From: G958296245 sp963664035
GTDB lineage: Bacteria > Chloroflexota > Dehalococcoidia > Lucifugimonadales > G958296245
Direction: 5' to 3'
Assembly (NCBI GenBank): GCA_963664035.2
Contig: OY760867.2
Coordinates: 682,001 to 746,000 of the forward strand
DNA: 64,000 nucleotides
Both the position numbers and the translations under genes were made by a program. Positions 1 through 8,087 of the stretch are shown in pieces; positions within the stretch are counted from its first letter, which is position 1, and every line of letters begins with the position of its first letter. The notes under the pieces are model-generated. The model was not told the origin of the DNA. It did not search any database and was given only the letters and a program-made list of their open reading frames with translations.

Positions 1-1
1 C

Positions 2-3000
2 GTCGTGGAGGTCAAGGCCGCCGGCGACGACGCCTGGCTCACGGCCGATAGCGCGCAGGTCAGCCGCTACTGGGACAGGTACCGCCTCGTGCTCGTCACC
101 AACACCCGCGACTTCGTGCTCCTCGGCGAGGACGCCGCGGGCAACCCGACCAGGCTCGAGACCTTCCGGCTCGCCGAGACACGGGACGAGTTCGAGTCCC
201 GGCTCGAAGCGCCCCGCGCCTTCGCCCGCGGCGTCGGCTCCGCCCTTGGCGAGTACCTCTGCCGCGCCCTCTCCCACCGCGCGGCCCTCGCCGAGCCGAG
301 GGACCTCGCATGGTTCCTCGCATCCTACGCCCGCGACGGCCTGGCCCGCGTCGAGGCCGCCGGCGACGCCCCGTCCCTCCGCGCCGTGCGCGCCGCGCTG
401 GAGGAGGCCCTTGGCGTCCGGTTCGAGGGCGAGCGCGGCGCCGCATTCTTCCGCTCCACGCTCGTCCAGACCCTCTTCTACGGCGTCTTCTCCGCCTGGG
501 TGCTCTGGGCCCGCCAGGCGCCGCCGCCCGCCGGCCCATTCGACTGGCGCACAGCCGTATGGCACCTGCGCGCCCCCGTGCTGCGCGCCCTCTTCCAGCA
601 GCTATCCGACCCCGGACGACTCCAGCCCCTCGGACTCGTCGAGGTACTCGACTGGACCGCCGCCGCCCTGGACCGTGTGGACCGCGGCGCATTCTTCGAC
701 CGCTTCAGCGAGGGCGAGGCCGTGCCCTACTTCTACGAGCCGTTCCTGGAAGCCTTCGACCCCGACCTGCGCAAGCAGCTTGGCGTCTGGTACACGCCCG
801 TCGAGGTCGTCCGCTACATGGTCGCCCGCGTCGACCGCGCCCTGAAGGACGACCTCGGCATCCCCGACGGCCTGGCCGCCGACAACGTCTACGTGCTAGA
901 CCCCTGCTGCGGCACCGGCGCGTACCTGGCCGAGGTGCTGCGCCGCATCGCGTCCAACCTCCGGAACCGCGGCCTCGGCGCGCTGACCGGGGCGCACGTG
1001 AAGCGGGCCGCCACCGGGCGCGTCTTCGGCTTCGAGATCATGCCCGCCCCCTTCGTCGTGGCCCACCTCCAGGTCGGCCTCACCATGCAGGCCCTCGACG
1101 CCCCGCTCGCCGAGGACGGCGACGAGCGAGCCGGCGTCTTCCTCACCAACGCCCTCACCGGCTGGGAGCCCAGGACCCAGAAGCCCCTCCCGTTCCCCGA
1201 GCTGGAGGAGGAGCGCGACCGCGCCGAGCGCGTCAAGCAAGACGCGCCCATACTCGTGATACTCGGCAATCCGCCCTACAACGGCTACGCGGGCATGGCC
1301 GTGGACGAAGAGCGCGAGCTCTCCACCGCCTACCGCGCCGCCAACCGTGTGCGACGGCCCGAGGGCCAGGGACTCAACGACCTCTACGTCCGCTTCTTCC
1401 GCATGGCCGAACGCCGAATCGCCGAGAAGACAGGGAAGGGCGTCGTCTGCTTCATCTCCAACTACTCGTGGCTCGACGGCCTATCCTTCACCGGCATGAG
1501 GGAGCGCTACCTGGACGCCTTCGACGCCATCCGCATCGACAACCTCAACGGCGACAAGTACAGGACCGGCAAGACGACGCCCGATGGCGGCCCCGACCCC
1601 AGCATCTTCTCCACGCCGGAGGACCCCGTGGGCATCCAGGTCGGCACCGCGATCACAACACTGGTGCGCAAGGCCGACCACGCGCCGGCGAAAGGCGTCG
1701 CCTTTCGTAACCTATGGGGTCAGGCGAAGCGCGAACAGTTGGACGCGACAGCGGAGACGGAGGTCCTCTACGACAGCTTCCAGCCAAGTTTGGCGCTAGG
1801 TCTGCCCTTCGCTACCATAGCTGTCGGCAGCAACTGGAGTAATTGGCCGTCTCTACCTGACCTATTCCCGGTCTCGCATCCAGGCGTTAAGACCAACCGC
1901 GATCCATTCGTCTTCGATATTGATCTAAATCGACTAAAGGAACGGGTGAGGGACTACTTCAACAAGGACCTGAGAGATGACGAGGTTGCTCGTCGCTACC
2001 CGATCGCAATGAGAGACACCTCCTCAATCACGCTAGACGCCCGGTCAGTGCGTGAATTACGACTTGCACGCGGCTCCCCAAGTGAATCTGGCTTCGTCCG
2101 CTGCACATTCCGCCCATTTGATAACCGGTGGCTCTATTGGGAAGCAGATTCAGGTCTCCTAGCGCGCCCGAGTCCTCACTTCCAGTCCCATGTGTTCGAC
2201 GGGAACATGTGGATTGAAGCCCGACAACGAGAAGCTAGGGAACTCTTCTCACGAGGGACCCTTATTCGCCATCTCGCGAGTGATTTCGGCAACGGACTAT
2301 CGAATTACTTTCCCGCTTACCTTCGCGACGACGGGCTCGAGGCCAGCATGGCCGAAGGCACATCGCGCCGCCCCAACCTGTCGCCCGCCGCCCAACGCTA
2401 CCTCGAACGCTTGGGCGCGACCGTCGAAGACCTCTTCCACCACGTCCTAGCCATCCTCCACGACCCCGCCTACCGCGAGGCCAACGCAGGGGCCTTGCGC
2501 ATGGAGTGGCCGCGCATCCCGCTGCCCGGCTGGCCCGACGGCGATGCGCCCGACGCCGCGGACCGCCTCGCCGAGTCGGCCGCGCGGGGCCGCCAGCTCG
2601 CCGCCCTCCTGGACCCGGACACCCCCGTACCCGGCGTCACCGAAGGAACGCTGCGCCCCGACATCGCCGCCGTAGCCGTGCCGTCCACCACCGGCGGCGG
2701 CAACATGGCCGGCAACGACTTCGCCCTCACCGCCGGCTGGGGCCACTTCGGACAGGGCGAAGCCGTCATGCCCGGCCAGGGCCGCGCCGTCGAGCGCCCA
2801 TACACCCCATCCGAGCACACCGCCCTCGCCCCCACCGCCCCCACCCTCGGCGACACCACCTACGACATATACCTCAACGACCGCGCCTACTGGCGCAACG
2901 TCCCCGCCCCCGCCTGGCGCTACAAGCTAGGCGGCTACCAGGTCCTAAAGAAATGGCTATCCTACCGCGACCACAAGGTCCTGGGCAGGGCGCTACTACC

Positions 3001-3070
3001 GGAGGAAGTCCAACACTTCACCGACACGGCGCGGCGGATTGCGGCGATATTGGAGTTGGTGGGGAAGTAG
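2..3070 (+). CDS. Type ISP-like restriction-modification enzyme (5' truncated)
   Basis: The frame is already open at the window edge, so the N-terminus is missing. The visible ~1,022 codons begin in VVEVKA, which fits the E-x-K end of a PD-(D/E)XK nuclease site. Then come a helical linker, an N6-adenine methyltransferase core (motif I DPCCGTGAYL near residue 299, motif IV NPPY near 422) and a C-terminal specificity region ending in the GGYQVLKKWL block of type ISP proteins. No helicase motifs are visible in what remains, so it looks like the shorter nuclease-methylase-specificity form. The expected role is adenine methylation of host DNA and cleavage of unmodified foreign DNA. Bases ~1690-2340 are visibly richer in A+T than the flanks, consistent with an exchanged target-recognition segment. 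No separate partner gene is seen downstream on this strand. Confidence 0.85.
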   Translation, partial: VVEVKAAGDDAWLTADSAQVSRYWDRYRLVLVTNTRDFVLLGEDAAGNPTRLETFRLAETRDEFESRLEAPRAFARGVGSALGEYLCRALSHRAALAEPRDLAWFLASYARDGLARVEAAGDAPSLRAVRAALEEALGVRFEGERGAAFFRSTLVQTLFYGVFSAWVLWARQAPPPAGPFDWRTAVWHLRAPVLRALFQQLSDPGRLQPLGLVEVLDWTAAALDRVDRGAFFDRFSEGEAVPYFYEPFLEAFDPDLRKQLGVWYTPVEVVRYMVARVDRALKDDLGIPDGLAADNVYVLDPCCGTGAYLAEVLRRIASNLRNRGLGALTGAHVKRAATGRVFGFEIMPAPFVVAHLQVGLTMQALDAPLAEDGDERAGVFLTNALTGWEPRTQKPLPFPELEEERDRAERVKQDAPILVILGNPPYNGYAGMAVDEERELSTAYRAANRVRRPEGQGLNDLYVRFFRMAERRIAEKTGKGVVCFISNYSWLDGLSFTGMRERYLDAFDAIRIDNLNGDKYRTGKTTPDGGPDPSIFSTPEDPVGIQVGTAITTLVRKADHAPAKGVAFRNLWGQAKREQLDATAETEVLYDSFQPSLALGLPFATIAVGSNWSNWPSLPDLFPVSHPGVKTNRDPFVFDIDLNRLKERVRDYFNKDLRDDEVARRYPIAMRDTSSITLDARSVRELRLARGSPSESGFVRCTFRPFDNRWLYWEADSGLLARPSPHFQSHVFDGNMWIEARQREARELFSRGTLIRHLASDFGNGLSNYFPAYLRDDGLEASMAEGTSRRPNLSPAAQRYLERLGATVEDLFHHVLAILHDPAYREANAGALRMEWPRIPLPGWPDGDAPDAADRLAESAARGRQLAALLDPDTPVPGVTEGTLRPDIAAVAVPSTTGGGNMAGNDFALTAGWGHFGQGEAVMPGQGRAVERPYTPSEHTALAPTAPTLGDTTYDIYLNDRAYWRNVPAPAWRYKLGGYQVLKKWLSYRDHKVLGRALLPEEVQHFTDTARRIAAILELVGK

Positions 3071-3133
3071 CTGCATCCGTTGCCATTCGATTACTATGGT
3101 TCGCCTCATACATGTGGTTCCTGTCAGGATCCC

Positions 3134-4114
3134 TCACTCAATTGTGCCGATATTAACGCCCCAAATATCGGCCAAATCTTGCAGAAGTTCCAGCGGCTGA
3201 AACTGCGCCCACGTATCTTTAAGTCTGAACAGATCGTACTCCATGCACATAAACAGGAAAAGCGACTCAGGCTGAAACAATAAAGGAGTCACACTCTCAT
3301 CTTCGGCGTAGTTCTCGAATACCAAACTAATCGTGTTCATGTTGCGTTCGACGAATGCATCTAACTCTGTCTGGAATCTTTCAATCCATTCAGCAGGAAG
3401 CAGTCTCTGCATATTCTCAAGAATATGCAGAGACAATTCCTCGTCATATCCTCTGGTTGTGAGACGGTGAAAATGCTTGTCGAGTGCATCTAGCAACTGG
3501 CGTTCCGGAAACTCTGGGAGATCCACGATCACCCTCCGCGCCTCATCCATCTGATTATCAAAAATCTCCAGAAGTGCACTTTGCAGATGGATCAGTCTCC
3601 TTATGTCTCTCGGAGGTTCTTGGGATGGCTTGTAGGCAAGTTCGTGAGATATGTCAGCCCACAAACTCTGTGCTCGTGTTAGGAGTTGGATTTCACATAT
3701 TAGCCCGGCTAATTCTCCATCATGTTTCTGAACATCGTTGGCGGGCAATAGTATCTCAAAATGGAGGCCTGAGTATCCGAAACGATCGAAAGGGGCAGCA
3801 CGACTCTTATTCTCATAGTTAGATACATCGAATAGCTCCCGTATCAATTCCTCCAGTGGACCCAGTGTACTGCGGTAGGTGCAAACAATCCGAACTCCTG
3901 CCTTGTCACGCACTTCGTCAAAAGGATTAGCATATTGCTTCCGTATAGCTTTCTTGATTAGGCTCTGCGTCTCTTTAGTTCTAGCCGTGATCTGGCAGTC
4001 GATGCCACGATTCTGCGCTGCTAATAGAATCTTGCATTTCACTCGCCTGCAAAGGGCGTTGTAGGTCGGACGTTCTCTTCCCCATCTCTCTCTCAAATCT
4101 GCGAAGGTGCGCAC
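3134..4114 (-). CDS. RelA/SpoT synthetase-domain protein (alarmone synthetase-like)
   Basis: A 326-residue protein with a (p)ppGpp-synthetase fold and no HD hydrolase domain. The synthetase signature is visible in order: R45-x-K47 with K54/K55, D70 and R75 in DKAGVRIV, Y114 and H118 in FGYSGLH, then E141, Q143 and T146 in CEIQLLT. The residues known to bind ATP/GDP and magnesium in this family therefore look intact. The last ~150 residues are a helical region I do not recognise. GTG start, 2 bases after the stop of the NA37-like gene, so the two are probably cotranscribed. Both genes are much more AT-rich than their neighbours. It could be a housekeeping-type small alarmone synthetase, but the size, context and partner fit toxSAS/CapRel-like toxins or defence effectors better. 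That role is inference. Confidence 0.8.
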   Translation of the reverse strand: MRTFADLRERWGRERPTYNALCRRVKCKILLAAQNRGIDCQITARTKETQSLIKKAIRKQYANPFDEVRDKAGVRIVCTYRSTLGPLEELIRELFDVSNYENKSRAAPFDRFGYSGLHFEILLPANDVQKHDGELAGLICEIQLLTRAQSLWADISHELAYKPSQEPPRDIRRLIHLQSALLEIFDNQMDEARRVIVDLPEFPERQLLDALDKHFHRLTTRGYDEELSLHILENMQRLLPAEWIERFQTELDAFVERNMNTISLVFENYAEDESVTPLLFQPESLFLFMCMEYDLFRLKDTWAQFQPLELLQDLADIWGVNIGTIE

Positions 4115-4116
4115 AG

Positions 4117-5172
4117 CTATCTGCCCCGAAGATTCCGGAGTCTATCTACAATCTCCATCCGGGTCTGGGCGTTAGACGCCTCGGAGAGCCTTACGTAACC
4201 CTTTTCCATGGCATCTGGAGGGAGTGATACACCGACTCCACTCTCAAAGTCGATGCTTATGCGTCGCAGTCGGCTCCTTATCAGGTGTGTGTCCTTGTCA
4301 AACACCCGATCGGCGATTTCGTTCTCGGCAAGCCATTCTGTAAAGTCTTGGCGATGTTCTGAACGTAGATTTGTCTCAGCAAAGTTGAGGGGATCGACAG
4401 TCACTCTCTCGTTATTGAGCTCAGATAGAAGGGCAGCTTCATACTGAGCTTTAAGCTCCGGGTCAGAGATCGTCGATATCCAGTCTTCCGTAACATCGAA
4501 GAATCGCTTGGTTATGCTCTGTGCCGATTCAATCAATTCACATCCTAGGAACCTCTTTAGGAAGAAGTCGGCTACTTGAGTAGCGGGAGCATAACCTCGT
4601 TGGTTATCGGAAACTCTTCCGCTTACCTCACTTGAGCTATCAGAAGCCGGTTCTACTACAAAGAGGCCTGCCTTGAAGACCTTATTGCGTTCAGACAGGA
4701 TTAAGTCGCGTATGAGTTGCAGATCGTAGGTAGGATTGCCGTGATGGTCAATTGGTTCTATTCGTACAGCTCCCTCACGGTTGAGTTTTAGTATCGCTAG
4801 ACCTCGAATTGTGTCAATACGTATCTCGACCACGCACAGCATCCCAGGAGAATTAACTCCGGTCTGGGACTCGTAGAGATGCCGAGCAAGCTCCTGAGAC
4901 ATAGTGACAAAGTCAGTGTCTTTCTGGCGTGTGAGGTAAGTGGACAACAAATCAGGAACGGGTGACGAGGTGGGAGCAGCGAATCTAACGTCAAAACCGG
5001 CAGTTTCCAAGCTACCAATTATTCGTTGGCGGAAGTAGTTTGACGATTGCTGACTGAGATCACTCTCAACCTTACTATAAGTGACCCCTTGTCCATACCC
5101 GCTAGCGGTGCGGCTGGGTACGTCATGAACTATGACTCTTCTTACCTGAAGTGGTCTGATGTCTATGCGCAA
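4117..5172 (-). CDS. NA37/YejK-like nucleoid-associated protein
   Basis: A 351-residue protein whose layout matches the 37-kDa nucleoid-associated (NdpA/YejK, NA37) family: an N-terminal strand-rich part, a central VADFFLKRFLG segment, a helical stretch around FDVTEDWI, and a C-terminal SGVGVSLPPDAM segment like the GGGLTINFDAM end of YejK. The family binds DNA non-specifically; distant members also occur in mobile and defence loci. Start is a TTG preceded at 9 bases by GGAG. It is the first gene of a two-gene operon with the RelA/SpoT-domain gene and has the same low G+C, which suggests transfer as a unit. Similarity is moderate, and the pairing with an alarmone synthetase is what makes it unusual. 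Confidence 0.65.
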   Translation of the reverse strand: MRIDIRPLQVRRVIVHDVPSRTASGYGQGVTYSKVESDLSQQSSNYFRQRIIGSLETAGFDVRFAAPTSSPVPDLLSTYLTRQKDTDFVTMSQELARHLYESQTGVNSPGMLCVVEIRIDTIRGLAILKLNREGAVRIEPIDHHGNPTYDLQLIRDLILSERNKVFKAGLFVVEPASDSSSEVSGRVSDNQRGYAPATQVADFFLKRFLGCELIESAQSITKRFFDVTEDWISTISDPELKAQYEAALLSELNNERVTVDPLNFAETNLRSEHRQDFTEWLAENEIADRVFDKDTHLIRSRLRRISIDFESGVGVSLPPDAMEKGYVRLSEASNAQTRMEIVDRLRNLRGR

Positions 5173-5446
5173 GTTCTTAGTCTCCAGTGACTAGTATGCA
5201 ACGCTTGGGAGAGTAGCACAAGCCGGTATACGGGTATTCAGCTCTGTCACCGCCCTGCTCCAATACCGTAACCTCCGCCACTCTGATTCTGCTATGAGGA
5301 AGGACATTAGCCTGTTCTCTGGGCCGAGAACCTGTGTCGACCAGTGGGGCTTGCATCCTACACCATGCCAGCCGTGGCAATCAAGGCGAAGGCCCGGTCG
5401 GCACCGGATGGCGAGGGTCGTGGGGATGGGGATAGCTGGAGGACAG
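5173..5446. other. Intergenic, nothing recognised
   Basis: About 270 bases upstream of the NA37-like gene. It must hold the promoter of the NA37/RelA operon on the minus strand, but no convincing -35/-10 pair stands out. Open frames on the plus strand here have no ribosome site and look accidental. Confidence 0.4.
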
Positions 5447-5587
5447 CTAGAAGCCGAAGAAGGTCGACAGGATGATCACGACCCAGAGGTAGGCCAGGAT
5501 CAGTGCCCCCCAGATCCAGAGCACCCTCTTGGCCAGGGCGCGCTCGCGGGCCTCGGACTCGGCTTCGTGTCTGCTTCCATCGATCAT
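5447..5587 (-). CDS. 46-residue single-pass membrane protein
   Basis: Small ORF with a good Shine-Dalgarno GGAGG about 7 bases before its ATG. The product has a charged, helical N-terminal half (MIDGSRHEAESEARERALAK) and one hydrophobic segment (roughly residues 23-46) ending with FFGF. The arrangement is typical of small single-pass membrane proteins with a cytoplasmic amphipathic head. It sits between the NA37 operon and the PaREP1-like gene, all on the minus strand. I do not recognise a family. Coding potential is supported by the ribosome site and the clean hydrophobic pattern, not by homology. Confidence 0.6.
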   Translation of the reverse strand: MIDGSRHEAESEARERALAKRVLWIWGALILAYLWVVIILSTFFGF

Positions 5588-5690
5588 CGTCTGCCTCCGT
5601 ACGACAATGATGTCATCTGCGCACCACGGACGTCAAGCTGGAAGGAGTCGTGGCGGTCGAAGAGGTCGATCTACGTTACCGTGGACGTAT

Positions 5691-6131
5691 TCAGCCTCGA
5701 TGGCCGGCCCTGTCACGGGCCGCGAGGATTGAAGGAGGCAGCGGCTTCTTGCCATTGCCGACGAACTGCGGCCTGTTCAGGATGTCGAGCAGCGCCCTGA
5801 CCCTGCCGAGCTTGTACCCCAGCGCTTCAAGATCCATTACGTCCGCATAGAAGTTCTCGTGGAGGCCTTCGGCAACGCCGAACAGGTCTTGCACCAGGAT
5901 AGGGTCTTCCGTCTCGTTGGCCAGCTCCTTGATAAACCCGCCGAGCTGGTGATGGCGCGTGTACTTCCTGCCGCGGCGCGTGGCGATCACCTTCAGTTGG
6001 TGGGCCACCGCGCCCCACGCCTTCTCGGAAGCCTGGAGCCGGTCGCCCTCCGCCAACTGTTCCTCCGCGTGTTGGAGCAGCCGCATGGCGTGAACGGCAT
6101 GGGGTTCCAGCGGTGTCTTGCGGGGCGGCAT
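5691..6131 (-). CDS. PaREP1/HEPN-like helical protein
   Basis: About 146 residues from the ATG at 6131; an upstream in-frame ATG at 6230 adds a low-complexity, unlikely N-terminus. The helical pattern, with EKAWGAVAHQLKVIA followed by H-x-x-L-x-G-x-I and a GLHENFYADVM segment, matches the PaREP1/HEPN-type four-helix proteins. These are small proteins of uncertain biochemistry, often near toxin-antitoxin or nucleotidyltransferase genes. No partner gene is obvious at either side. The ribosome site is weak. It belongs to the same minus-strand accessory block as the membrane peptide and HigA. Confidence 0.6.
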   Translation of the reverse strand: MPPRKTPLEPHAVHAMRLLQHAEEQLAEGDRLQASEKAWGAVAHQLKVIATRRGRKYTRHHQLGGFIKELANETEDPILVQDLFGVAEGLHENFYADVMDLEALGYKLGRVRALLDILNRPQFVGNGKKPLPPSILAARDRAGHRG

Positions 6132-6321
6132 CGCCCTGGTGCTGGTCAATGAGCGAACTCCAGACGATGAGGTTGGCGACTTGAAGTCTATCGGCTGATG
6201 CGGAGCAATGTCAACAACGCCCGCCGTCATCCCACGTCATCTCACGGACCGGTTGACAGCCGCTCCAGCTACTCGGTATCCTAGTGACATACACCCCCTG
6301 TGCGCTTCGGCGGCAGGACGC

Positions 6322-6351
6322 AAGGCTGCCGAAAGGCAGCCTTAGCTTTTT
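6322..6351 (+). terminator. Hairpin with T-run
   Basis: Nine-base perfect stem (AAGGCTGCC / GGCAGCCTT) closed by a GAAA tetraloop, followed by TAGCTTTTT. It has the form of a factor-independent terminator for plus-strand transcription, although no plus-strand gene lies directly upstream. It also lies just past the end of higA on the minus strand, where the U-run would be on the wrong side. Confidence 0.55.
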
Positions 6352-6367
6352 GTAGGCCAGCGCCGGC

Positions 6368-6685
6368 TCACCCGGCGCCCACCTGGCTCGCCTCTCGCGG
6401 TTGCACTCGCTCCTCGATATGCTTCCCCGATTCGATCTCCGCCACGCGCAGCTCGAAAGCCTTCTGGAGGTTCTGCCATAGCTGGGGCGTGGTGCCGAAG
6501 TAGCGGGAGAGGCGTAGCGCCGTGTCGGCCGTTACCCCGCGCTGCCCATTCAGGATCGCCGTGACTCGATTCGTGGGCACGTCCAGCGCCTTGGCCAGCG
6601 CGTTCGCCGACAGCCCAAGCTCCTCGATCTCCTCGCCCAGTATCTCCCCGGGATGCACCGGCCTCATCCCGTTGCTAACGCCCAT
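6368..6685 (-). CDS. higA: HigA-family antitoxin (orphan)
   Basis: A 105-residue XRE-type helix-turn-helix protein with the HigA/VapI signature: RPVHPGEILGEEIEELGLSANALAKAL, then the recognition helix region TNRVTAILNGQRGVTADTALRLSRYFG and TPQLWQNLQ. HigA binds its own operator and neutralises the HigB mRNA endonuclease. In the usual order higB lies immediately upstream, but here the 160 bases upstream (6686-6845) contain no intact HigB frame and run into the hisZ promoter. It is therefore either an orphan regulator or the remnant of a decayed module. A direct repeat of ACTATCACG near 6737-6755 could be its operator. Confidence 0.85.
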   Translation of the reverse strand: MGVSNGMRPVHPGEILGEEIEELGLSANALAKALDVPTNRVTAILNGQRGVTADTALRLSRYFGTTPQLWQNLQKAFELRVAEIESGKHIEERVQPREASQVGAG

Positions 6686-6801
6686 GTCCTAACCCCCATC
6701 ACCAGCCAAGTCTTGTAGGGATGCCGCGTTGTCCAATACTATCACGTACTATCACGCTGGGGCGCAGCGCCAGATCCGGCGCCGGGAGAACCGCCCGCTC
6801 G

Positions 6802-6830
6802 TTGATGGTATACGCCCCCTGGTGTAGAAT
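6802..6830 (+). promoter_or_regulatory. Promoter of the his operon
   Basis: TTGATG, 17 bases, then TAGAAT: a near-consensus sigma-70 pair with optimal spacing. The expected transcription start is about 8-10 bases before the hisZ ATG at 6846, so the leader would be nearly absent. This explains why no Shine-Dalgarno is seen before hisZ. Confidence 0.6.
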
Positions 6831-6845
6831 GGCCGCACTTCGGCA

Positions 6846-8087
6846 ATGGACAAGGACGCGGGCGTGTACAGAGTCAGCCGGCTCCCCGGGATGCGCGACG
6901 TGTCCGGGAACGACCATCGCCGCCTGCGGGACGCGTCCGACCGCATCGCCCGCCACCTGGAAGGCAACGGCTTCGACTACGTGAGCACCCCGCTCATCGA
7001 GCGGACGGAGTTGTTCGTCAGGAAGTCCGGCGGCGAGCTTACGAGCAAGCTCTACTCCTTCACCGACCCCGGCGGCAACCGGGTCAGCCTGCGGCCCGAG
7101 TTCACGTCGTCCGTCATACGGCGGTTCGTAGAGGACGGCTGCGCGGGCGGCCTGCCGGCGCGGTGGTACTACGCCGGGCCCGTCTTCCGGTACGACGAGG
7201 GCGTGTCGTGCCGGCAGTTCACCCAGGTCGGCGCGGAGATAGTCGGAGCGAGCGGCGCCGAGGCGGACGCCGAGGCGGTGGGCCTCGCCTGCGCGAGCCT
7301 GGAGGCGGCGGGGCTGCGGGGGGTCGCCGCGCGCATCGGGCACCTGGGGGTGCTGAACGAGCTCATCTCCGGGCTGGGCGTGTCCAGCCGCGCGAGGATG
7401 ATGGCCATCAGCAGCGCGCCGGACCTGAAGCTGGGCCGCACGAGCGTACACCGCCTGATGGAGGAAGCCAGGGCGCTGGGGCTCCTCGGCGCTGGGAAGG
7501 CCGCGGCGGGGGAGCAGGCCGGCGGGCGGCGCTCCGAGGGCGCGGACGGAGAGACGATACACGACGCGCTCGCGGCGGCGATGTCGTCCACGTTGGGGCG
7601 GCGCTCGGGCAGGCAGATCGTGGACAGGCTCATGCGCAAGACGCACGAGGTGGACCGGCCCGCCGACCTGGAGAGGGCGTTCGAGCTCACCGCCCGGCTG
7701 GCGCGGGTGGAGGGCCCGCCGGGCCCGGCCATAGAGGAGGCGCGGTCCGTTGCCGCCTCGTATGGGCTGGAAGCCGCCTCACTGGACGCGCTCGACTGCC
7801 TGTTCGAGGCGCTCGACCCAGGCCGGGGGGTCGTGCTCGACATGGGGCTGGCGAGGGGGATCGCCTACTACAGCGGGATCACATTCGAGCTGACGGGGCC
7901 GGCCGGCGGCGGGGCTGCCCTGGGAGGCGGCGGCCGGTACGACGGCCTCGTGAAGGCGCTGGGCGGCGACGACGTCCCCGCGCTTGGGTTCGCATTCACT
8001 ACCGAGCACGTCGTGGCCGCGCTGGACGGAAACGGCGCGGGCGAGCTCGTCACCGGGGGCGGCGTTGCTTCGGCTAGCGGTCTCTAG
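6846..8087 (+). CDS. hisZ: ATP phosphoribosyltransferase regulatory subunit HisZ
   Basis: A 413-residue class II aminoacyl-tRNA-synthetase-fold protein without an anticodon-binding domain. Motif 2 is FRYDEGVSCRQFTQVGAEIVG-like, the histidine-A region is ARGIAYYSGITFE, and motif 3 is LGGGGRYDGLV. Followed directly by hisG and other his genes, this is HisZ, the HisRS paralogue that supports the first step of histidine synthesis (ATP + PRPP condensation), rather than a charging enzyme. It overlaps the inferred hisG start by 23 bases. An insertion of about 40 residues (around residue 215, GAGKAAAGEQAGGRRSEG) is glycine/alanine-rich. The start lacks a Shine-Dalgarno but lies just after a good promoter, consistent with a near-leaderless message. 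Confidence 0.85.
   Translation: MDKDAGVYRVSRLPGMRDVSGNDHRRLRDASDRIARHLEGNGFDYVSTPLIERTELFVRKSGGELTSKLYSFTDPGGNRVSLRPEFTSSVIRRFVEDGCAGGLPARWYYAGPVFRYDEGVSCRQFTQVGAEIVGASGAEADAEAVGLACASLEAAGLRGVAARIGHLGVLNELISGLGVSSRARMMAISSAPDLKLGRTSVHRLMEEARALGLLGAGKAAAGEQAGGRRSEGADGETIHDALAAAMSSTLGRRSGRQIVDRLMRKTHEVDRPADLERAFELTARLARVEGPPGPAIEEARSVAASYGLEAASLDALDCLFEALDPGRGVVLDMGLARGIAYYSGITFELTGPAGGGAALGGGGRYDGLVKALGGDDVPALGFAFTTEHVVAALDGNGAGELVTGGGVASASGL

Noticed and set aside
5294..5800. A 168-codon plus-strand frame opposite the small membrane protein and the PaREP1-like gene
   Set aside because: No ribosome site, biased composition, and antisense to two better-supported genes.
6686..6845. Remnant of higB upstream of higA
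   Set aside because: A few codons before the higA start could mimic a HigB tail, but stop codons interrupt at once and no HigB motif is recognisable.
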